DNA from: Gemmatimonadota bacterium | GTDB taxonomy: Bacteria; Gemmatimonadota; Gemmatimonadetes; Gemmatimonadales; GWC2-71-9 | Direction of reading: 5' to 3' | Length of the DNA: 64,000 nucleotides | Assembly: GCA_016713435.1 (NCBI GenBank) | Contig: JADJPD010000006.1 | Location: forward strand, 1-64,000 | Part shown: positions 20,608 through 28,731 of the stretch, piece after piece | Position numbering within the stretch: the stretch's first letter is position 1 | Layout: every line of letters starts with the position of its first letter | Translations under genes and position numbers: made by a program | The notes under the pieces: model-generated | What the model was told of the DNA's origin: nothing | The model's database searches: none | Seen by the model: the letters and a program-made list of their open reading frames with translations, nothing else

Positions 20608-21369
20608 ATGCCCGCGTCCGGACGCCTCGTGCGCCTGTCGGCGGTTGCGCTGGGCCTCGTCGCCTGCGGCGGCGGGGCGGCCCCGGGCCCGGCGCCCGAG
20701 CCGGCGCCCGTGGCCATCGCGGCCGAGCCCGTCGACTCCACTCCTGCGCGGGTGGACACCGTCACCGTGCGCGACGCCGCGCTCGACCAGCGCCTGAACC
20801 GGCTCGAGCTGCAGCTGCTCGAGAAGGACGCCCAGATCGACCAGCTGCAGGGCCAGCTGGAGGAGGCCCGGCTCGAGGTGGTCCGCGCCATGGCCAAGCT
20901 CCGCACCCTGGCTACCCGCGCCGAGGCCGCCTCGGCGATGGCCGAGGCCGAGGTGGCGGTGCAGGGGCTCGGCACCCGGCGCGGCGTGGCCGAGCTGACG
21001 ACGGCCCGACGGCTGCTGGAGCAGGGGCAGCAGGAGTTCACCCGGGAGAACTACGGTGGCGCGCTCTACCTGGCCAACTCGGCCAAGGCCATCGCTGTCG
21101 GCGCGCGCGGGCGCGGGGACGCGCGGGCGGGCGTGCGGGGCGAGGTGGCCTTCGCGGCCCCGGTGCGCATGGAGGCCACCGGTCGCACCAACGTGCGCGC
21201 GGCGCCCGGGACGGACGCGGCGGTGCTCTTCGTGGTGGAGCGGGGGGATGACGTGCAGGCCCTCGCGTACGCCGGCGACTGGATGCGGGTGAGCGACGCC
21301 CAGGGCCGCAGCGGCTGGATGATCCGCGCCCGGCTGGCGCGGGTGGGCGCGGGGGAGGGGAGCCGCTAG
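20608..21369 (+). CDS. Lipoprotein with coiled coil and SH3b domain
   Basis: A 253-aa protein. The ATG at 20608 gives a lipoprotein signal peptide with lipobox LVAC (Cys about residue 19) and a Pro/Ala-rich tether. Residues about 55-115 form a heptad-like coiled coil (LNRLELQLLEKDAQIDQLQ). The C-terminus (about 180-245) is a bacterial SH3 domain (TNVRAAPGTDAAVLFVVERG, then GWMIRARL). SH3b lipoproteins usually sit at the cell wall and bind peptidoglycan or proteins; the precise role here is unknown. It converges with the GGDEF gene, overlapping its end by 4 bases. Confidence 0.72.
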   Translation: MPASGRLVRLSAVALGLVACGGGAAPGPAPEPAPVAIAAEPVDSTPARVDTVTVRDAALDQRLNRLELQLLEKDAQIDQLQGQLEEARLEVVRAMAKLRTLATRAEAASAMAEAEVAVQGLGTRRGVAELTTARRLLEQGQQEFTRENYGGALYLANSAKAIAVGARGRGDARAGVRGEVAFAAPVRMEATGRTNVRAAPGTDAAVLFVVERGDDVQALAYAGDWMRVSDAQGRSGWMIRARLARVGAGEGSR

Positions 21370-22991
21370 CCCGGCGCGCCGCTGCCCGCCGGCTCCACGC
21401 CGGCGCGGCGCACCTGGTTCCGCCCGTGGTGCTTGGCCTCGTACAGCGCGGCGTCGGCGCTCATGATGAGCGCCTCCGGCGACTCCCCGTGGGCCGGGAA
21501 CGCCGCCGCCCCCACCGAGATGGTCACCGCCCCGCCCGCGAAGCGCTCGTCGGCCAGCCGCGCCCGGATCCGCTCCGCGACTTCCACCGCCCCGTCGATG
21601 GCGGTCTCGGGCAGCAGCACCAGCATCTCCTCGCCGCCGTAGCGGACCGCGCGGTCCACGGTGCGGATCGACTCGCGCAGCAGCGCCGCCACCCGCACCA
21701 GCACCTCGTCGCCGGCCAGGTGGCCGTTGGCGTCGTTGTAGCGCTTGAAGTGGTCCACGTCCACCATCAGGATGGCCACCGGCTTGGCGTGGCGCCGCGC
21801 CCGCTCGAACTCCTGGGCGATGGTCTCCTTGAGGTGCCGCCGGTTGTAGAGCCCGGTGAGGCCGTCGGTGACGGTGAGCCGCTCGAGCTCCAGGCGCGAG
21901 TCGCGCAGCTTCCCCACCATGCCGTTGAACACCTCGGTGAGGTAGCCCACCTCGCCGCCGGTGGTGACGGGGAGCGCCACGTCGAGGTCGCCGCCGGCCA
22001 CCCGGCGGGCGCCTTCCGTCAGGCGGGTGAGGGGCCGCACCAGCAGCAGCACCAGCAGCAGCGCCAGCCCGCCCACGCCCATGAGGACCAGCCCCACCAC
22101 CAGCAGGGTGGTGTTCCGTTGCGCCCGGGCCTGCGCAAAGGCGGCCTGGAGCGGCAGCTCGGCCACCACCAGCCAGGGGCTCCGGCTCACCGTGGCGCCG
22201 AGGCCCAGCACCTCCTCGCCGTCGGCGCTGGTGTACTGCACCGTGGCCAGGATGGAGTCGCCGAGTTCGGTGGCGGCCGCGAGCGGGAGGCTGCCGCCGC
22301 CCGCCAGGTTCAGGCCGGCGCCGAGGAGGGCGCGGCCCTCGGAGGTGGTGAGGAGCATCCGGTTGCCGCCTTGCGCCGAGGCGCCGGCGAGCAGGCGTGC
22401 CACCGGCCCCAGGTCCACCGTGGCCGCGATGGCCCCCGTCACCCGGCCACCCGCCACCACCACCGGCGAGACGATGTCCTGCACCACGCGCTGGTGCGCG
22501 CTGTCCTGTCGCACCGGACCGATGGCCGGCGCCCCGGCGCGGATCTCGGCGGCCCAGCCCTCGGGCAGGCGCGGCGCGGCGATGGTGTCGCTCAGCGCCA
22601 CCACCTGGCCGCTGGGGGTCAGCACGGCGAGCTGGGGATAGTCGGGGAAGTGGCGGCGCACCGAGCCCAGGTAGGCCACGAGGCGCGCGCGCCCGGCGCC
22701 GCCCCGTTCAACGTTCTCGGTGACCTCGTAGGAACTCGCGAAGACCCGCAGATCCAGCAGCCGTTCCTTGAGCCAGAGGTCCACCTCGCGCGCGGCCTGC
22801 TGGCTGGCGCCGCCCAGCTGCTCGGTGAGCTTTTCCGCCAGCGCCTGCCGATAATGGCGATACGCCAGCCACGCCGTGCTGAACGACGGGATGAGCGTCG
22901 CCAGCACGGCGAAGGCCAGGATCTTGCTGCGGATGCTCTCGAGGCGGAGGGCGCGGAGGATCCCCGCGGCTTTCAACTCCCAGGACGGCAC
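21366..22991 (-). CDS. Membrane diguanylate cyclase: dCache-HAMP-GGDEF
   Basis: A 541-aa inner-membrane protein. One N-terminal helix (about 24-44), a periplasmic Cache-type sensor (45-290), a second helix (about 300-325, VGLVLMGVGGLALLLVLLLV), a HAMP linker and a C-terminal GGDEF domain (about 375-530) with the active site GGEEM. An RxxD inhibitory site (RTVD) lies exactly five residues before GGEEM, so product feedback by c-di-GMP is expected. It should make c-di-GMP from two GTP in response to a periplasmic ligand. The start codon is GTG at 22991, preceded by GGAG. Confidence 0.88.
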   Translation of the reverse strand: MPSWELKAAGILRALRLESIRSKILAFAVLATLIPSFSTAWLAYRHYRQALAEKLTEQLGGASQQAAREVDLWLKERLLDLRVFASSYEVTENVERGGAGRARLVAYLGSVRRHFPDYPQLAVLTPSGQVVALSDTIAAPRLPEGWAAEIRAGAPAIGPVRQDSAHQRVVQDIVSPVVVAGGRVTGAIAATVDLGPVARLLAGASAQGGNRMLLTTSEGRALLGAGLNLAGGGSLPLAAATELGDSILATVQYTSADGEEVLGLGATVSRSPWLVVAELPLQAAFAQARAQRNTTLLVVGLVLMGVGGLALLLVLLLVRPLTRLTEGARRVAGGDLDVALPVTTGGEVGYLTEVFNGMVGKLRDSRLELERLTVTDGLTGLYNRRHLKETIAQEFERARRHAKPVAILMVDVDHFKRYNDANGHLAGDEVLVRVAALLRESIRTVDRAVRYGGEEMLVLLPETAIDGAVEVAERIRARLADERFAGGAVTISVGAAAFPAHGESPEALIMSADAALYEAKHHGRNQVRRAGVEPAGSGAPG

Positions 22992-23126
22992 GTCTGCTCC
23001 GGGCTTGGTGGCGGAAAGATCCCCCGGAATCCGAGCCTCGCAAGGGGGTGAGGGCCCACCTATATTTTCGGCAGGCCCGACCCGGGCTCAACCCCTGACT
23101 CACGCCACCTTCGAGGAGCCTCGACC

Positions 23127-24284
23127 TTGGCCGAGCGCATCGCCGCACCGACGCACGACGACATCATCTACCCGGACTCGATCCCGTTCCTGCTGACCCA
23201 CGCGGTCTGCCTGGCGGCCCTGTGGACCGGGGTCACCCTGGAGGCGCTGGTCCTCTGCGTGGCGCTGTACGTCATCCGGATGTTCGGCGTCACGGCCGGG
23301 TATCACCGCTACTTCTCGCATCGCACCTTCCGCACCAGCCGGGTGGGGCAGTTCCTGCTGGCCTTCCTGGCCCAGACCTCGGCCCAGCGCGGCGTCCTCT
23401 GGTGGGCGGCCAAGCACCGGCATCACCACCGCTACTCCGACACCGAGCTCGACATCCACAGCCCCGCGCAGTCCGGCTTCTGGTACGCGCACGTGGGCTG
23501 GATCCTGGCCCGGCGGAACGACACGGTGGACTACGCCGACGTCCCCGACCTGGCGCGCTACCCCGAGCTGGTGTGGCTGGACCGGCTGCAGTACCTCCCG
23601 GCGGCGCTCCTCGGCGTGGCCTGCTGGCTGTACGCGGGTTGGGTGGGGCTCGTGGTGGGCTTCTTCTGGAGCACGGTGCTGCTCTACCACGGCACGTTCA
23701 TGATCAACTCGCTGGCCCACGTGCACGGCAACCAGCGCTACGTCACCGGCGACGACAGCCGCAACAACTGGTGGCTCGCCATCCTCACGCTGGGCGAGGG
23801 GTGGCACAACAACCACCACGCCTACCAGCGCTCCACCCGGCAGGGGTTCCGCTGGTACGAGGTGGACCCGACCTACTATGCCCTGCGGGCCATGAGCTGG
23901 CTCCGCCTGGTGTGGGACCTCGGCGAGCCGCCGGCGGACGTGATCCGGAACGAGCGGCCGCTGGGCCGCGCGGTGCTGGAGAAGGTGGCGCGCCAGCTGG
24001 CCGAGAGCTTCCCGGCCGAGCGGATCGGCGCGCAGGTGCGTGAGGCGCTGGCCACCCACCCGCGGCTCGACGAGATTCGCCGCCGCGCGGCGGAGGCGCG
24101 CGCCAACGCCGCCGCCGCCCTGGCCGACGTGCACCTGCCGCACGTCCCCACCTTCGACGAGATCCGGGCGCGGGCGGAGCTGATGTTCGCCCAGACCCCT
24201 TCGCGCGACGAGATCGTGGCGCGGGCGCGGGAACTCATCCTCGAGGCGGTCTCGGCGCAGCTGGCGTCGCCTGAGCCGGCGTAG
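23127..24284 (+). CDS. Membrane fatty acid (acyl-CoA delta-9) desaturase
   Basis: A 385-aa integral membrane di-iron desaturase. The three histidine boxes are present: HRYFSHR, HRHHHRYSD and GEGWHNNHHAYQRS. These bind the oxo-bridged iron pair that introduces a double bond with O2 into acyl chains. The start is TTG at 23127, with GAGGAG nine bases upstream. After the desaturase core (about residue 275) there is an unusual 100-residue C-terminal tail rich in Ala/Arg/Glu, predicted helical, with repeated DEIR/ARAEL segments. The gene is divergent from the cyclase gene. Confidence 0.88.
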   Translation: MAERIAAPTHDDIIYPDSIPFLLTHAVCLAALWTGVTLEALVLCVALYVIRMFGVTAGYHRYFSHRTFRTSRVGQFLLAFLAQTSAQRGVLWWAAKHRHHHRYSDTELDIHSPAQSGFWYAHVGWILARRNDTVDYADVPDLARYPELVWLDRLQYLPAALLGVACWLYAGWVGLVVGFFWSTVLLYHGTFMINSLAHVHGNQRYVTGDDSRNNWWLAILTLGEGWHNNHHAYQRSTRQGFRWYEVDPTYYALRAMSWLRLVWDLGEPPADVIRNERPLGRAVLEKVARQLAESFPAERIGAQVREALATHPRLDEIRRRAAEARANAAAALADVHLPHVPTFDEIRARAELMFAQTPSRDEIVARARELILEAVSAQLASPEPA

Positions 24285-24638
24285 GGGGCGCCGCCACCCT
24301 CGAACCCCGCCTCACCGACCGGCGATGATACCGAGTCCCAGGATCGGGACCCGCTCGAGGCGGTGGGAGGGGAAGCGGGGACGGCCTGCCGGCCGGCGGT
24401 GGCCACGAACGGGCCCCCGAGGCTCAGCGTGACCGTGCCGACAATGAGGCTGCCGGGCTCCTCCCGCCAGGTGGCGCGCTGCCCCATCAATGCCGGCCGC
24501 CAGAGATGCACCCGCGCAATGCTCGTGATGGGATCGGCGTCCCACTGCTTGAGGGTCTTCACCACCTGCTCCGCCACTCCGGCGCGAGGAAGAGCGCCGG
24601 CTGCCCCGACCGGTCACCCCCGTTCCCGGGAGGATTCC
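24285..24638. other. Gap with a possible minus-strand gene remnant
   Basis: No plus-strand gene is seen. On the minus strand from a GTG at 24577 down to about 24312 there are about 90 codons with strong third-position GC (starting MAEQVVKTLKQWDADP, and VTLSLGGPFVATAG later), and a shift of frame leads to RLERVPILGLG. This could be a broken short gene; I do not recognise it. Confidence 0.3.
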
Positions 24639-25424
24639 CTGCGTCCCCTCGCTGCCGCGCTCGCACTGCTGGCCGTCGCCGTGTTGCCCGCCCGGGCGCA
24701 AGGGTTCGGCGGCACCTGGGTGATGCAGGCGCCCACCGGCCCCATCACGCTGACCCTGACCCAGGCCGCGGGCGGCCGCACCACCGGCACCCTCACCCTC
24801 GAGGGCGACGTCATCCAGCTCGGCGGCACCATTGCCCAGGGGCGGCTGAGCGGACAGGCCACGCTCGGTGCCCGCCGCGGCGTGTTCGAGGCCGCCGTGG
24901 AGGGCGACCAGCTGGCCATGGTGATCGCCGAGACCAACAGCGCCGGGGTCCCCGACCCGGCCACCGCGCAGCAGCTGCTGTTCCAGCGCGGGAGCGCCGC
25001 CGCGGCGCCGGCGACCCCGGCCGCCCCCGGCACCACGCGGCAACCGGCGCGCGGCGGTGGCAGCGCGGCGGACCGCGAGCTCAGCCAGCTCCTGCTCAGC
25101 TCGGCCTGGTGCAGCTTCAGCTACAGCCAGACCAGCGGGCGCACCAGCACCAGCCGGAACGTCTTCCTGGCGGACGGGCGCCTGCTGATCGGCACCAACA
25201 GCGAAGGCGGCACGGTCAACCAGTACGGGGGGACCGCCACGCCGAACGGGAGCGTGTACAGCCAGTCGCAGGGCGGCCAGACGGCGCGCTGGCAGGTGCA
25301 GGGCGGGCGGCTCTTCGTGGACCTGGGGCAGGGGCCGCAGCCGGTGGCGCTCTCGGTGGCGCGGAACTCGAACGGGTATCCGATCATCACGGCGGACGGC
25401 ACCGAGTACTCGCAGTGCCGCTGA
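24639..25424 (+). CDS. Secreted hypothetical protein
   Basis: A 261-aa protein of unknown function. I place the start at a CTG (24639), six bases after GGGAGG, because this gives a clean Sec signal peptide (LRPLAAALALLAVAVLPARAQ); no ATG or GTG fits as well. The N-terminal part (GGTWVMQAPTGPITLTL, then GRTTGTLTLEGD) resembles a short beta-rich repeat found in many secreted hypothetical proteins of Gemmatimonadota and Acidobacteriota. A Pro/Ala-rich linker (about 125-150) separates it from a second beta-rich domain with SAWCSFSYSQTSG and a final Cys (TEYSQCR), a possible disulfide. Confidence 0.55.
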   Translation: MRPLAAALALLAVAVLPARAQGFGGTWVMQAPTGPITLTLTQAAGGRTTGTLTLEGDVIQLGGTIAQGRLSGQATLGARRGVFEAAVEGDQLAMVIAETNSAGVPDPATAQQLLFQRGSAAAAPATPAAPGTTRQPARGGGSAADRELSQLLLSSAWCSFSYSQTSGRTSTSRNVFLADGRLLIGTNSEGGTVNQYGGTATPNGSVYSQSQGGQTARWQVQGGRLFVDLGQGPQPVALSVARNSNGYPIITADGTEYSQCR

Positions 25425-25497
25425 GGGGGGCAAACGGGAGGGGGCGGGGCTAGATTTCGCGCCGGTTCGCGCGCCCCCGTTCCCGCACCCGACTCGC

Positions 25498-27045
25498 ATG
25501 CCCGACCAGCCGTCCCGCCGCGGTCCCGTCGCCCTGGCGCTCGTCCTCATCCTGGCGCTCGCCACGGGGCTTCGCCTCTACGGCCTCGACTTCGGCCTCC
25601 CCTACCTCTACCAGCCCGACGAGCCCAACAAGGTCGAGGCCGCCCAGAACATCCTCAAGTCGGGCAACCTGAACCCGCACTACTTCAAGAAGCCCACCCT
25701 CCTCATCTACGCCAACGCGGCGCTCTACGTCCCCTACTACCTGTGGGGAAAGGCCGAGGGCCGGTTTCGTTCCCCCGCGGACATCCAGGCGCCGGACCGC
25801 CCGCTCATGGGCACCGGGTACATCGGGAACCCCGATGCCATGGTGATGGGCCGGGCGCTCACGGCGCTGCTCGGCGTGCTGGCGGTGTTCCTCACGTGGG
25901 CGGTGGGGCGACGGTTCTTCGCCAGTCCCTGGGTGCCGGTGGTGGCCGCCCTGGCGGTGGCGGTGTCGCCGGAAGGGGTGCGCCAGAGCCACTTCATCGA
26001 GACCAACATCTACCTGGTGGTGGCCGCGCTCGGCGTGCTCTGGGCGGCGCTTCGGGTGTACGAGCGCGGCTCCGGGCGTGACTACCTCCTGGCCGGCTTC
26101 ATGGTCGGCATCGCCGTCACCTGCAAGTATCCGGGCGTGGTGGCCATCGCGTTCCCGTTCACGGCGCACTGGCTCCGCGCCGCGCGCAAGTTCCCGATCG
26201 ACGGGCACCTGAAGCTGCTCTGCCTCATGGTGCCGGTGGGCTTCCTGCTCGGCACGCCGTACGCGCTGCTCGACCCGAAGAACTTCTTCCTCGGCGCCAC
26301 CCACGAGGCCGGCCATTACGCCACCGGGCACGAGGGGCTCGAGGGCAACACGCTGCTCTGGTACCTCAACTACGCCGTGACGGTGGAAGGGCCGCTCATG
26401 GCGGTGTTCCTGGTGGCGGCGGTGGCGGCGTGGCGGGCGCGGAACGACAAGCTGCTCCTGCTCGCGAGCTTCCCCGCGGTGTACTGGGCGTTCATCTCGG
26501 TGTTCCAGGTCCGGAACGGGCGGACCTTCCTGCCGCTGACGCCGTTCGCGTTCCTGCTGGCGGTGGGATTCCTCTTTGAGCTGGGCGGGCGCTGGCGGAC
26601 GCTGGCGCCGGCCGGGAAGCGCGCCCTCGCGCTCGCGGCGCTCGTGGTGGCCATGGTGAGCGGGCTCGCGGTGCCCTTCGCGCAGGCCCTGGCCTACAAC
26701 CGGGAGTTCGTGACGGTGGACGGCCGGGAGACGAGCCGCCAGTGGATCGAGGCCAACCTCCCGGCGGGGAGCGCCATCGCGCTCGAATCCTACTCGCCGT
26801 ACCTCCGGCCCGAGCGCTACCGGCTGACCTACCTGCAGCGCGCCGTGGACTCGACGGCGGCCTGGTACCGGGCGCAGGGCATCGAGTACCTCATCTTCAG
26901 CGAGGGGATGTACGGCCGCTACGTGCGCGAGCCTGACAAGTACCCCGACCGGCTCGCCGCCTACCAGGCGCTCTGGGACAGCTTCCCCGAGGTGAAGCGC
27001 TGGACGGATGGCGGGTACGAGATCCAGCTGCACCGGGTGCGGTAG
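25498..27045 (+). CDS. GT-C glycosyltransferase family 39-like membrane protein
   Basis: A 515-aa integral membrane protein with about ten hydrophobic segments. The first luminal/periplasmic loop holds the acidic motif QPDEPNKVEAA that marks GT-C dolichyl- or undecaprenyl-phosphate-sugar transferases (PMT/ArnT type), and a soluble C-terminal part follows from about residue 400. It probably moves a sugar from a lipid carrier to a periplasmic acceptor. It is monocistronic and followed by an inverted-repeat element. The exact sugar and acceptor are unknown. Confidence 0.78.
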   Translation: MPDQPSRRGPVALALVLILALATGLRLYGLDFGLPYLYQPDEPNKVEAAQNILKSGNLNPHYFKKPTLLIYANAALYVPYYLWGKAEGRFRSPADIQAPDRPLMGTGYIGNPDAMVMGRALTALLGVLAVFLTWAVGRRFFASPWVPVVAALAVAVSPEGVRQSHFIETNIYLVVAALGVLWAALRVYERGSGRDYLLAGFMVGIAVTCKYPGVVAIAFPFTAHWLRAARKFPIDGHLKLLCLMVPVGFLLGTPYALLDPKNFFLGATHEAGHYATGHEGLEGNTLLWYLNYAVTVEGPLMAVFLVAAVAAWRARNDKLLLLASFPAVYWAFISVFQVRNGRTFLPLTPFAFLLAVGFLFELGGRWRTLAPAGKRALALAALVVAMVSGLAVPFAQALAYNREFVTVDGRETSRQWIEANLPAGSAIALESYSPYLRPERYRLTYLQRAVDSTAAWYRAQGIEYLIFSEGMYGRYVREPDKYPDRLAAYQALWDSFPEVKRWTDGGYEIQLHRVR

Positions 27046-27086
27046 CGGTTCGCGGGGAGCGTCGGCGGGGTGGGGGCCTGCGAGCG

Positions 27087-27312
27087 CAACGCGGAGGCGC
27101 AGAGGACGCAGAGGGGCGCAGAGGAACGGCACAATCGTGGTGGGCTCACCGCAGGGTGAGGCCGTGGTGTCTTTCTGGGTGTTGGTCGGGGTCCGGCAAC
27201 GAACCCCACCGGCCGAGGTACCTCACCCAAGAACAACCGAGCCCGGATTGGCAGCGCGCCACCCCGGGCTCGATCCCTCCGCGTCCTCTGCGCCCTCTGC
27301 GCCTCTGCGTTG
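27087..27312. repeat. Inverted cgcagagg repeat element
   Basis: The left arm (27087-27124) and right arm (27276-27312) are imperfect reverse complements, each made of tandem copies of the 8-9 bp unit cgcagagg(a). They flank about 150 bp without a gene. Such cgcagagg-type elements are dispersed extragenic repeats in several bacterial phyla. It marks the left edge of the photosynthesis cluster, in the gap before hemN. Confidence 0.65.
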
Positions 27313-27351
27313 AGTCACACCAGACCCCCGCAGGCTGACGCCCTCACCCCC

Positions 27352-28731
27352 CTAAACCGTCCGGGAAAAGACCGCCTTCTCGCGCGACTTGGCGAGGTGG
27401 GCGTCGAGTTCCATGCAGAGGTTGCGGAGGAAGTAGCGGCCCGCGGGGGTGACCACGTAGCGATCGCCCTCGAGGGTGATGAGGCCGCCCTCGATGTGCT
27501 GCGCCAGGCCCTCGAGCGACTCGGCCAGGTGGGTGCGCGGCGTGCCGCCCGCGTCGAGCGGGAGGTCGAGCGGCAGCTCGAGGTTGCACATGAGGTGCAT
27601 GATGGCCGTGCGCCGGCGCCGGTCGTCGGCGCTGAGGCGGTGGCCCCGGGTGATGGGCAGCTTGCCGTTGTCCAGCTCGCGCTGGTAATAGCCCAGCTTG
27701 GCGTCGGTGCCGGCGAAGCGGTGCGCCAGGTCGCCGATGGAGCTGGCGCCGAGGCCGATCAGGTGATCGGCGGGCCGGAGGGTGTAGCCCATGAAGTTCC
27801 GGTGCAGCCGCCGCTCGGCCGCCGCGATCGCCAGCTCATCCCCCGGCTTGGCGAAGTGGTCGAGGCCGAGCCACTGGTAGCCTCCCTCCTCGAAGGTCCG
27901 CACCGCCAGCTCGAAGAGCCGGAACTTGGTCTCGCCCATCGGCAGCTCCTCCTCGCGGATGAGCCGCTGGTTGGCGCGGAGCCCGGGCACGTGCGCGTAG
28001 CCGAAGAGCGCCATGCGGTCCGGCCCGAGGCCCAGCACCAGGTCCAGCGTGTGCCGGAACATGGCCAGGCTCTGGCGCGGGAGGCCGTAGATCAGGTCGA
28101 GGTTGAGGCTGTCGAAGCCCTCGTCCCGCACCGCCCACACCACGCGCTGGATCAGCTCCACCGGCTGCATCCGGCCGATGGCCGCCTGCACGGTGGGGTC
28201 GAGGTCCTGCACGCCGAGGCTGATGCGGGTGAAGCCGAGCGCCTTGAGGTCGCAGATCTGGTCGTCGTCCACCAGCCGCGGGTCGAGCTCAATGGAGCGC
28301 TCGGCGCCGTCGGCGAAGCGGAAGTCGCGCGCCAGCCGGTTGATGAGGCGATGGCGCTGCGCCTGGTTGAGGTAGTTCGGCGTGCCCCCGCCCAGGTGGA
28401 GCTGGACGACCGTCCGGTTCCGGCCGAGGTCCTCGAGCACGAGGTCGAGCTCACGCTCGAGGCGGTCGAGGTACGCATCGACCACCTCGGCGCGGCTCGT
28501 GACCACGGCGTTGCAGCCGCAGTAGAGGCACTTGTGGGCGCAGAACGGGAGGTGGACGTAGAGCGACAGCGTGTCCTCGGGCCGCGCCGCCACCGCGCGC
28601 AGCGCCTCCCGGTACTCCGGCTCCCCGAAGCCGCCCTCCCAGGCCGGGACGGTGGGGTAGCTGGTATAGCGGGGACCCGGCCGGTCGTGCCGGCGGATCA
28701 TCTCGCCCGGGATGCCCATCATGGGTGTCAT
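27352..28731 (-). CDS. hemN: Oxygen-independent coproporphyrinogen III oxidase
   Basis: A 459-aa cytoplasmic radical SAM enzyme that decarboxylates two propionates of coproporphyrinogen III to give protoporphyrinogen IX without O2. The 4Fe-4S motif CAHKCLYCGC lies near residues 64-73 (CxxxCxxC plus the extra Cys of true HemN), preceded by PRYTSYPTVPAW and LYVHLPFC, and followed by LHLGGGTPNYL and IYGLPRQS. The length and the C-terminal HemN domain distinguish it from the shorter HemW chaperone. Its ATG overlaps the bchE stop by one base (TGATG), so the two oxygen-independent steps are translationally coupled. Confidence 0.93.
   Translation of the reverse strand: MTPMMGIPGEMIRRHDRPGPRYTSYPTVPAWEGGFGEPEYREALRAVAARPEDTLSLYVHLPFCAHKCLYCGCNAVVTSRAEVVDAYLDRLERELDLVLEDLGRNRTVVQLHLGGGTPNYLNQAQRHRLINRLARDFRFADGAERSIELDPRLVDDDQICDLKALGFTRISLGVQDLDPTVQAAIGRMQPVELIQRVVWAVRDEGFDSLNLDLIYGLPRQSLAMFRHTLDLVLGLGPDRMALFGYAHVPGLRANQRLIREEELPMGETKFRLFELAVRTFEEGGYQWLGLDHFAKPGDELAIAAAERRLHRNFMGYTLRPADHLIGLGASSIGDLAHRFAGTDAKLGYYQRELDNGKLPITRGHRLSADDRRRRTAIMHLMCNLELPLDLPLDAGGTPRTHLAESLEGLAQHIEGGLITLEGDRYVVTPAGRYFLRNLCMELDAHLAKSREKAVFSRTV

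Noticed and set aside
27087..27124. Short tandem cgcagagg units as a CRISPR array
   Set aside because: There are no unique spacers of constant length; it is one arm of an inverted repeat.
25450..27132. A 560-codon minus-strand frame opposite the glycosyltransferase
   Set aside because: Composition is typical of antisense GC-rich DNA; the sense gene has clear membrane segments.
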